From Siphonodentalium dalli (lineage: Eukaryota; Mollusca; Scaphopoda; Gadilida; Siphonodentaliidae), in the NCBI GenBank assembly GCA_032622095.1, contig CP136061.1, positions 130,090,754-130,154,753 of the forward strand: DNA of 64,000 bases. The letters are read 5' to 3'. The notes beneath the pieces are model-generated. The model made no database searches and was not told where the DNA came from. It saw nothing but the letters and a program-made list of their open reading frames with translations. Positions 49,201 to 61,200 of the stretch are shown here, one piece after another (the first letter of the stretch is position 1; each line of letters begins with the position of its first letter). The position numbers and the translations under genes are program-made.

Positions 49201-52200
49201 TCCTTGATTGGGGGGGGGGGGGATTTAGCTCAATTATTTATTAAATGTTAATTTGGCTTCCTCCCATAGAGGTGAGATAGCTGATGAACCCAATTACACT
49301 CAAGCGTAATTCAAATGTATTACGCTGATCGTAAGTTAATTATGCTTAAGCATAAATAATTTATGCTTAAGTGTAATTAGCTACTATAAAGTGAATCTGG
49401 GATAAGGGGAGTACTCTAAATTGTTCTTTCGACCAGCTGTTTCTACCAATTAAAAAAAAATCTCATTTATTTTGAAACTAATGAAAGACAATGGTATATT
49501 TTTTTACTAGTAATATTCATTATAAACTTGTACAAATCTGAAAACAAACAAAATTTTAATATTTAAGAAATTTAGAGTTCCCTCTCTTACAGCAGCAACC
49601 ACTATGCCAGGAAGACCAATCGATCTAGTTCAGCCCGATTGGGCTATTATAATTTATAGATCGATCGGTGGTTCATGCACTCTCTGCGTTTGAAATATTG
49701 CTAATAATTTCCATTTACATAAGTCAATAATGCCATTCCAGATAACTTCATCTTAAATTCGACCAAATGTGTTGACGTTTGATAAGAAGGGCAGGAATTC
49801 CCCGATTTGTTTATTTTCAATCGATGAGAAGCATGACGACCTGGATCAGCTGATCGGTTCGGAGGTGTGCCAATCGTATTTTGCATGCTGTGAATACCCA
49901 TTCACGCCTAAATTTGCAAACAATCCATATATAACATATACACAGTGTGTACACTTTGTTAGTTGCCAATTAATTCTCGACATTTCAATTAGAAAACATG
50001 AGATATCGATGCAAAAATCAAGACATAATCACATTATCTAGTTTGTGTTTTGTTCAATCTACTTTCGGTTATCGACATGTCCGCTATTGTTTTGGCTGTT
50101 CTCTTAACCGTGCGTGCCAGCCGATCGTCGTTTTTCGGGCGGTTCCGATTTCTTCCGAATATAATTCCATGACCTCCACGCGATGATTCGCGCCGAAAAT
50201 GTGGTTGTATCTGAGAAGATTTCTTACTCTGACCGCAGTTTTCAACAATTTAATACGGGGCGAATACCGCATCAATAATATGCAACCTTGGGGTTTTATT
50301 TCTAGTTTTTTATGACCTTTCTTATGGTATATCGGATACAGTTCTGTCTGACATGAAATATATACCCACCGGGAGTGAAGCTAATGACTTTAAGTGCAAT
50401 AAGGGAAAATCTAATTGAGCTTAAGCACAATAAGAGAAGATCTCATTGTTCTTAAGCACAATAAGGAAAATCTAATTGTGCTTAAGCACAATAATGAATA
50501 TCTTATTGCGCTTAAGCACAATAAGGAATCTCTAATTGCGCTTAAGCGCAATAAGGAATATTCAATTATTTATTAAATGTCAATTTGGCTTCCCATAAGG
50601 GTTCTGATATGGATAGTATGTATGTTCTATCAGTTTAAGTTCTTTAATAGGAAGGGCTCTGTGATGGGGGTTCTGAAATGTATACTATATATGTTCTATC
50701 AGTTAAAGTTCTTTCTCAAACTCACACACACGTACATGTCTCGTATTTTTAGAAAGTTAAAAATTCATTGAAGCAATGTAAACAGAACATCAAATTTGAG
50801 AACAAAAGTATTCTAACATGCTGTGTTTCTCCTCCTCAGATTAAACCATGATCAAGCTCCAGTAGTATATAAATCGTTATGCATGATGAATGGTGGTAAG
50901 TATTTTAATGCCCTAAATAATCAACTCCTTAACCACAGCAGAATTATGGGTAACTTTTCAGGATTTAGTCGGAAATACGGCTTCTTGCCATTCATCACAA
51001 AGCTCTCAGTGAGAGCTTTCCGATGAATGGCAACAAGCCATATTTCTGACTAAATCCTGAAAAGTTATCCATAATTATGCTGTGGTTAAAGAGTCGATTA
51101 TTTAGGGCATTGCTGTATTTATACAACAAATTTAAATATCCACCACAAAATGTCAGACAAACTTTCATCCATACTCCATGGAGTGCAACATCTGTTTGTT
51201 AAATTGGTGTATTTAGTTAATTTTATGTAGTTTTCTGTTTATTATATCTCAAGATTTGGTTCAATTACTTCAATATATGAATTATTACATTTGAGAGAAG
51301 AAAGCAATACTTGAATAGTTAGTGGTTATATCCAACAGCCATGGTAGCATCATTTCAACTCGCTGTGGTATTATTTTGTGACTATAACAGCTTTTTGTTA
51401 TACACTACAGCATATTAAAATTGGAAAAATGTAAGAAAAAGATTTCAGTTTTACATAGTCTTTGTTACACTTATATGAATATATGAATTTTTAAGACTTT
51501 TGGTGATAAGTTTATGTTATTGTTATGATACATGTTTATAAAAAAACCTGTAATTACTATGTTTGGCTTTACTCCTGAATAAAGTATATATGGCTGGTCG
51601 GTTTTTGGAAAATGGTCTTTTTCAAACGCGTCTAATCCATATGTATGTTAGTAACAATGACACAATAACCATTTCTCTGTTCTAGTTTTATCTTAAAATT
51701 AAATTGCAGGAATATTCCCAGATAAGTACCATCCAAGACCAATACAGAAGGTTAGTCTTATTCACGAAGTTATATCATCTATTCATCAACTCTTTTTATA
51801 TTTGTTGCAACGAGACAATAAACTTGAGGTCTCTTTCTATCAACTTAGTAAATACCAGCAATGAGACTGTTGCTTAAAGCATGGTTATTACTTATTGTAT
51901 TACGAATACATGGTATGATCAGTCCTTCAATTTTTAAAAATTCCAGGCGTATAGTTTATTGTCCACTTGATTTTGGATCCAGGTGCACAATTTTGCTTTG
52001 GTGCACTTACTAGGAAATAACCTGTGGCTGTACATGTAAATAGGTATTTAATACACACAAATAACATTACTTTGTGCCATTTTAATAACATAAAACTTCA
52101 AAAACAAAATAAAGGTGTTCATTGTTGGTTACTTCACCAAAATGTTCCTTCCTGGGATCATTTTTCACACCACCGTCTCCAGAGTGGGATCACATTTTCA

Positions 52201-55200
52201 GTGTAATATAAGTCATTAACCCGAATTGGTAACCCATACCATTTCCTCATTCCAGTTTCCTATGGCTGGTGTCTGTTTCATTCTGACTCAGAGTTGGAAT
52301 CTATCTCGTAGCATGACCCACACATGCCTTTTGAGTGATGACATCACAATATCAATGATTGTTTGACAGCAGTGACTCTTTGATTGCTTTGGTGACTGTC
52401 TGCAACACACATGCATTGAACATTACACACTGACTGTGATGGACCATTAAAAAACACTTTCGTTGTATAACCTTTGATGCTATGACTTCTCCGATGATCG
52501 TTGTTAGCCCAAATATTACTGTGCTGAATTTTATTAGTTAATTGTTTAGTTAACTCGACCAAGATCCTGCATGCACAATTGTGCGCCTCAAAATCAAAGG
52601 ACTGCTATAACAACATATTGTGATGAAGAGTGATCATGTTAGAGCACATCACTTTATTAATAATATGCGGTGATCTAAGGAAATCTCGTGGTAAACTGAA
52701 AATAAAATGCACTATTCCAGGAAAGTGTTCCTTAACTGACAATATTAGGTATAATGAACATTGTTTTATTGTGTGTCACAAAATCTTTTTGAGGCACAAA
52801 AAATTTGAATATGCGGCCACCAGTTTTGTTGTAAGAATTACAAGTTGTGAGAGATCATGTGGATTCATGTGGAAAAAAACCCACTTTTTCTGATGCTTGG
52901 ACAATTTTTAATTTCCAATACGACTGATTCGATATAAGTTCTTGGATTGAATTTCAAATAACAGTTTTCTCCCCTGCACATGTACATAAATCAGACATGA
53001 CCGTCAATCATTTTATCGTCAAAATTGTTGATTCCTTAACCCTTTTATGATGGGAGCTGCGCTGGTGGTGCAGCATTAAAGATCCTGTGCCAATGCATTC
53101 TCTTATATATGCGAGTCTCCCATTGGGAGCCTCACATAAATAAGAGAATGCACTGGCTTACAAGGTCAATGTAAATATTGTTTGGCCAATGCAATCTCTT
53201 ATATATGCGAGGCTCCCTATGGGAGACTGGCATATATAATAGAATGCATTGGCACAGGGTTTTCGCAAAAATTCGAGAAGCTCCAGTCATGGAAAGGTTA
53301 AAAAGTAATTAACACAAGTTCAAATAATAAATATGTCTGTCCTTTGCAGAATGAGGTCCACAGAGGGTGAATTAAATGATGCCATCCCGCATGATGGGCT
53401 AGCATCACCAAATTCACCCTCTGGAAACCTCATTCTGCTTAGGCCTCAACTGCTATGGGAGACTGATTGAAGTTCACCAGTTGAAGCTGGTGATGTTCAC
53501 CCATTAGTCACCTTGATTATGCATTTTATCTTCTGCAAATTATGGGATACAGAAACTTCTCAGAAGGGAAAACGTTACTAAAAACAATGTTAATTTGAGA
53601 CTATAGATACTTCTCAGAAGATGATACCTAAGCAGAATGAGGTCCCCAGAGGGTGAACTTGGTGATGCTAGCCTGCTGTGCGTGATAGCATCACTAAATT
53701 CACCCTCTGGGGAACTCAGAAATGATAGAATACAAGTCATAGTTATTCCACACTAATATGATAATTTTCACACATTTGCTGATGTAATGGTCAAACTTTG
53801 AACATATCAAGATGTATGATACTGAACTACATCAAAATATGCCATTTTGTCTAAAGCAACACTCAAATTTTGAACAATGGTGCTATAACAGCTGCATACC
53901 AGCCTTGCTGTTGAGTCCTGAATACCGGTTAAAATGGGCATATGAACCCGAGTACCATTTAACAGAGGGGTGTGAATCACCTGGTGTACCACCTGGAAAT
54001 GGCCTGAATCCTGCATACCAAAAGAGGGGGGGTGATACCCTCAGCTTTCGGGAAGATCGTAATGAAATTAACATCGTGTGTAAATTTCGTGAACAAGACG
54101 ACATGCCATCCATGAATATGCCAAATTGCAGAAGAACATAGGCCTATTTCTATTGCTTATTGGTTTACATTGCATGGACCAATTTTGATGACTTAACCAC
54201 CAACATGATGGCAAATTAACAGCGATCAAAACTATCATCTTGACTAACTTATGTGAATAGACATAGGATACAAAGTTACTGAAACTATAATCACGAGAGA
54301 AAGCACTATTGCGATGCGATGACTCAGTGCAGCATCGTGTGTGTAATGGCAAGATATTTGTCCTTAGTAATCGGATAACAAAAAGTTGTTGCCCTTTTTC
54401 TTGGAAGAGAGCTGTATAATGTCCCTGCAGAGATAGAGGACCTAATATGCTAAAATGTCCCTTCTTTTTTTATCACAGCTGATACTTCTGCCATTTCTTA
54501 ATGTCATCATGACAAGGTTTACAGCGCGTGTATTTTATACCATAAGGTGAGTAGATAGAATTGTTATATATTCTGATTCATTGTTATTTTTCATGTAGGA
54601 TTCATCAATATATGCCTATGCAATGATCTGAGTGAATACAGAACAATGTCATCATCAGGGATCATGTGGTTGTGGTGTCAAGTTGAAATAAAATGGTGAT
54701 TTTGGCCAAGTAAATAAAAAAATGAGATAATTTATTATAAAGGCTTATGACACAGTAATCCTAAGGTTTATAGCATATACCTAACTAGAATGCACTCACT
54801 GGAGATGTCTTTACTTGCGTCCACACAAGTTTGGCATGTTTGTGGTGTCTTGCCAACAAAAGTTTGAACCATGGGGTGCTGCACCCTCTTTTAAGAGACA
54901 TGTATCGCTGAGATATTTGTATGTATGGAGAAAAATCCCTATTATTTCCAGTTGCTCTCTTGCGCTACTGAAGTAATATCGCACATGTGTTTGACATATT
55001 TATAGAAAAATAAAGACATTGTTCTTATTACGGGTGTGAAGGCGATTGGTTGACATAATTATATGTACCATGCAATTGGGTTAAATTACTAGTTTGAATA
55101 CTATGAATTGGGTATAAAATTTCACTTCAGCAGTAAAAAAAACATCAAAGACAACTTTGCAGAACGTTGGTTGGTTGAAATCCTGTCATGTGACATCACT

Positions 55201-58200
55201 CATGAGCGCCAACTCATTTGCATATTTTATTAATACAATTTGCAAATCGCCATCATAATATCATTGAAAATAGATACTAAATGCTCTTTTAACCCTTTCA
55301 GTGCCAAGTCCGATTTTTGTATCAACCCATATTTCCTTGATTTTGTTGCATGCCATTTAGTATGGATACAAGTTGGTCTGACATTTTTAAGTGTGGAAGG
55401 CATTCGCGTCCCACACAAAATAACAGACCAACTTGCATCCATACTCCATGGAACGCAAGTAAATCAACATCCATTTCTTAAGCGGATGTATGTGGTTGGG
55501 AATATTCAGTAAAACTCTATTTTGATATCCGAGCGCTCCTCCCAAATAATGTGAATAGAATTTTGAGGACTGAACGAGCCAAATCTCTTCAAGCACAATT
55601 TTCCTTCAGCATAAGATATGTAAACATTACTGTATGTCTTAATTATATTTTGTGTTTTGTTGCAGTTTAGGTGATGTTTATGGTCCAGAAACAAAACCAT
55701 CTGATGAAGATATTGCTGCATTCTGGGCCATACACCGGCACAAGGATGGAAACTTGGTGATATCTGAGTGAGTCATAGTGAGATTACCATTTAAACAATA
55801 ACATAATAGTAGCTGGCGGTGGTTTCTTGAACAAATATAGATAATAACGGTAGTTATGTTTAAATGATTACACTTTGTGCCTGCACTACATGTAGTCTTT
55901 TTTTTATTATTATTGGACCGGTTTAGACTGGAGAGCATCAATCTTAACATACCAAAAGACCACAACATTTCACATGGGTGGATGGAAGGTCTGGCCTATA
56001 GTATCTGAATTATGATCTGTTGACGAATTCCACTTAACACCTGATTGAGAAATGTTTTGTTTGAGTAGCAGTCACATGTAATATTATAGTATATTATTAA
56101 CCCTTTCTATACTATATGGAATCTCCCACCTAGTTTTAAAAGTGTATATCAGAATGGTCTATTATTGATTTGGAGGGACGCACATGTAATATAAGCAGAC
56201 AACAGATAATAAAAGTGCAGAATATAAAGTTCTATTTATCGAGGGAAATTAGTTATTATCTTATTTGAACATTTCCTATGGGATAACTAGTCTACTCATC
56301 AATAAGTATTTAGTTTAGAAAGGGTTAAGGTGGTCCATTACAGATTTTGCTGTCAACTAGGAAAATGATACGAACTGTTGCATGGAACCTATTTTTATAT
56401 GCCAAAAACGGGACGTTTTATGTTATTGGTCTGGCCGTTCGCTTTTTTCATTTCTGGGTGATAACTTTAGATAGTCTCAACTGAATGGAATTAAATTTGG
56501 TATGTGGGTTTACTAGTACAAAATACAGGTCAAGTTCAAATTCGGGTTCCGCTCGCCAATTTTCACCAGAATTATAGAACTTTTGTTGGGAATTTGCACT
56601 CAATTTTCATTCCCAGATAATAACTTTTGTAAAACTGAACTGAGTGGAATGAAATTTGGTATAAGTTTACCAGCTCAAAATACAGGTCAAGTTCAAATTT
56701 GGGTTCCGCTCGCCTATTTTCAACAGAGTTATGGGCCTTTGTTGGAACCACCACTAGCTTATTTTGCCACACCCTAGCGATGCTCTTGTTCAAACTGAAT
56801 ATAGTCATCGTACCACAGGTTTCCACCACACATATCAAGTGTTATAGTCTGTTGATGCATGACGTGAAGTTTGACAATCCCAAATAGAACATGGAATTTT
56901 ATAAAAATATAATTTATATACCAATCATGAATTTATTACATTTATATGTTAACTATATTCATGTTGTTCAATCAACAAATTCAGGTAATTTCCTATATAG
57001 CAAACTGATCTGGTTTGAAGAAGGTATATCTGTTAATTATGTATTAAATAGAGATAAGAATACTTTTCTGATATTATTATAAACGTAATGAAACTTAAAA
57101 CTTATGATGCAAATTGTCCATCCCATTTACAATCCAGGGACGTCAGGTAAATATGTAATGAAGCTTTCGGTCGCTGGCCTTCTTCAGCAAGTATATATTC
57201 CCGGATTAATTACATCTTGTAAAGTCATATGTGCATAAACAATAATTATAACAGTTCACTCGACCATATGTTCATAAAGTACATTACGGACGTGCTTATG
57301 GTTTATGTGGTTTCAAGATGTAATTAATCGGGAATGTATACTTGCTGAAGAAGGCCAGCCGCCGAATGCTTCTTTAAAACAGCATTGTGCTCATTATATA
57401 GTAAAACTTTACACTCGTTTATTTTCAGTTATAAACATGGAATTATTGTTTATTCCACACCCATTGACGTGAGTCACATGTATTCAACTGAATCCCAGCT
57501 ATTGAATACATATTAGTGTATACCTCTGGTGAAATACAAGTCTGAACTATTCTTGTTGACGTTGTCGCCAAGAAAGATGACGTACATTATGTCGATCATC
57601 CGCTTCCGGTGATCCCCCCATAATTATTTGTCAGACTTAAATCACAAATAAAGGTAGCTATAGTAACAATGAAGGTGACATTCATGGATTGAACTTATCT
57701 GACTGAACGGTGTAGAATAAATACAGAACACAACTTGCATCATAATCTCAAATCTTTTATCGAACTCGTTGCGGACGGCGCAAAGTTATATTTCGATCGA
57801 GCTACGCTCTCGCGAAATATATCCTTGCACCATCCACAACTCATTCGATAAAAGAGTCTCGATTAAGATGCGCGTGTGTTCTGTCTATATATTTAACTAT
57901 TTTGGAGTTTTGTCCACGAGTCAAAAATGCGATGTGCACTAATTCTAAACATATCATGTTAACTTGAAATTTCCTTTGAATAATTTTAGAATACTTGATT
58001 ATCTTCAACAACGACAGGATAATAAACACAGATGGGTTGGAGCTTTACAGACTTCTAAAATCCCAGGTATCGTCATTATCTCATGTGTCACAGCCATCTT
58101 GTTGAAAACAAAATATATATGTGATTCTATGCCCAAATTTTGACACTTTTTCGAAGAAAAAACAATAGGTGGTATACTGATTGACTTTTCCATCTCTCAG

Positions 58201-61200
58201 TCCATCAGTCCATCTGTCCATCCGGGCATATATATCTGCCATGAGTTATCAGATCTGAATTGAATTTTATCTGGATGTTCGCCATCATGATTGCTTATTA
58301 AAAGAATGCCCAATGTATTTTCCATTCTAGAGCCATTGTCAAATCGTAAGATTCAAACAATATGAAAACCCCCCAATTTCATATGATATCAATTTGCAAC
58401 TTTTAAAGTGATGTGGAACACACCGCTGAGGTGTTCAGAATGGAACTGCAAATAATCTTGCCAAAATTTTAATAAATTTTCATAAATTTTATATCAAAAT
58501 AGGCATAAAACAGCTTCATTATTATAAACGAATTACATGCAGTGATGACTATTATCATTGCCATATGTTTATCACTAATAATTCATTCTGAATAAAGTAG
58601 TAGATATTTACATTTGGGCATAGTTCAAATATGAAGTACAATCGGTGTGGTTGGAATTTAATTTAATTAGTTTAATTCTACACCCACTTATCAGTTTTAT
58701 CTGGTAAAAACATTTGCCAAAATAAAAAATTTCAAGCCTGCATGATCTCTGCTCCTTACAGTCTGGTCCTTATTTCTATCTTTCTTCAAAATGATTGGTG
58801 AGGTATGTCCAGGCCTCAAAATATGGTGCTGGACATTTGCAGAATGAGGTCCCTAGAGGTTGAATTTAGTGACACTACCCTGCACAGCGGGATATCATCA
58901 CTAAATTCACACTCTGGGGACCTCATTCTGCTTAGGCCTCATCTTGTCTGTAAAGTATCTTTATTATCAAATTATCAATTTTTGTTTAGTTTCTGATCGA
59001 GGTGCCCAATGGGTGCACATCACCATCTTTACCATCTGGGAACTTAAATCTGTATCTAGGTCTCCATAGCAGATGAGGCCATGCAGAGTGAGGTCCCCAG
59101 AGGATGAATTTGGTGATGCGAGTCTGGTGTGCAAATGTCCAGCACCATATTTTGAGGCCTCGGTATGTCTCCCAGTCTTTATATGGTGTGCACTTATGCC
59201 CAGGCGGGTAAGATTGTTATATAATATAACTCATACTGAATAAAATGGGATGATGATATTAAAGGCCCATTTAATTTTTGAATCACCAATTATTTTTTAT
59301 AGTCCCTTGATATACAGTTTTAATAACAATCTATGCCATAAAATATTATTAAAAATACTATAATTCATCACTATTTGGAACATCTGTGTCTTAGAAGGTG
59401 CCCATAGAGTAATACCTTAAATCATAGAAACATTTCCCCAGTTTGGCTGCCAGAATGCAACAGAATTCAAACTAAGATATAGAGTTATTCCCCTTCCATT
59501 GAGACTAATAATACACTTTGCAGTATGGAAAACAAGTTGGTACCTCAACAAAAACAACATGTTCACAGTTTATTACACCGGATAAGTTGATAATACAATG
59601 TTTTGGAGCTTCCTTTTCAAATGCTATATAATATGGCATATATTTTATAAAATGTGATTTGGGGGGTTCAAAAATTAAGTGGGCCTTTAGATGGTGAGTT
59701 AAATTTATTAATGACATTTTGATGCTATTTTTTTGTTTCAGTTCATTTTATTTATGGTCCTTCTGATCCTATAAACCGAGATCCTGAATTCAAAGACCAT
59801 TATAGGTAAATATCAGAACAATTTAGACATTCCGCTTAAATCAGCAAACATGTGCTTTGGACTGCTGCTAAATTATTTTAAATATACACATATTCTGCCT
59901 CTAGTATGAAAATCGCTTCGTTTGATTGGTCAGAGAGCCGCGCAATATTTCCCATGTTTATGTCTCGAGCCGTCAACATAAGGGAAACCAAGACAACTGT
60001 TCCATCGTTTCTCGCTGGCCTGCTTTTTCATGATGTCATTTACGTGGAACAACGTGATGGCGAAAGCGATAGGAGATTTTGACATTTTCTGCTGATCATT
60101 CTTTGGAATAAATGTTAAATTTCTAAGAATGACCAGGACTGTCGGCAGAACATATACGTTATTGTAGTGGATTGTTGGTAACATGGTGTGACATTGACGG
60201 GCTAACCTATATTCAACCTCGTCGCTTCATGACTCGGTCAGTGTTCATGCTGGACCGAAAAATTTTGTGGCCAAAAGTTTAGCCAAATGAAAACAACTTT
60301 GACCAAATGCAGAATTATGGGTATTTTTTGAGCATTTAAAATCCTGACAAATTACCCATTATTCTGCTGTGGTTAAGTGGTCAATTACTTTGTACATTAC
60401 TGTATGAGGATTGAGTTATCATTACACCTCAAATCCTTATATTGGTTACAGTAATGCCCAAAGTAATTGACCACTTAACCACAGCATAATTATGGGTAAT
60501 TTTTCAGGATTTAAAATCATGAAAAAATACCCATTATTTTGCTGTTGTTAAGTGATCAATTACTTTGGACATTACTGTATGTAGATGGAGTTAAACCTCA
60601 CATCATTGTGTTGGGGATTTGGACCTTCACTTGGGACCTTTTGTTTTTAACGCAACAAATGCACATACACCTTCTACACAAATTTCTTATGTAACCAGAG
60701 TTTTTCTTGGATAAGATGAGTTTGAAGTCTGCTTACATTTCAAAATGTTGTCAGTTTTGTATTGTCTGCAGCGGAACTCGACGTGTTGACAAGTGCCCCC
60801 TTTAAAAGTTAGTTTGAAGAACTGCAATAACCGCATAGCTAGGGTCCTTCTAATATTTGATGCTCATTTGGTCGGTTAGGTCCCAATATTCAACTAAAAA
60901 ATTGGTTAGAAATTTTGGTTCAAAAACATAAAAATACAGGTAAATATTTGGTGTTTTTTTCCAATCATTCTCCTTCAATATCTTGAATAAATTTTGCATG
61001 ATACAGATGGAAAACTATTGCGGGTTACATGAAATAGTGAATTGTGAAAGTATTTGCTGAGCACTACTGAACATCTTAATTATAAAGTCAGAATGATTCC
61101 AGCATCGTCCAGACAGTCAACGTTAGGGTTTGGCGAATGGAATAATGTATAGCTAATTATGTCTGACAAGTATGAACTCTTAACCAAGTGCTCCACTTAT

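Larger units (their letters stand above)
46014..50594. mobile_element. 4.6-kb nested complex of CTTAAG palindrome arrays
   Basis: The outer ends GGGAAGCCAAATTGACAT and ATGTCAATTTGGCTTCCC are inverted and 4.58 kb apart. Adjoining arrays of about 30-bp units contain ATTGCGCTTAAGCGCAATAA spaced by 'ggaatctct'. Between them are further inverted pairs (47694-48517, 48923-49265) and arrays with variant words: 'gcttaagcgtaatt' at 47270-47570, 'ttgcgcttaagcgcaaat' at 47720-47850. Each unit is itself a perfect or near-perfect palindrome centred on CTTAAG. All lie inside MEST intron 4. There is no transposase-like ORF. Confidence 0.75.

Noticed and set aside
46020-49385. Possible CRISPR-like array, because of regularly spaced short palindromes
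   Set aside because: Eukaryotic intron context, variable spacers that are themselves repeated, and no cas genes; better explained as palindromic transposon ends.
53812-54141. 109-codon ORF in MEST intron 6
   Set aside because: No homology, opposed by ORFs on the minus strand, and the MEST frame joins correctly without it.
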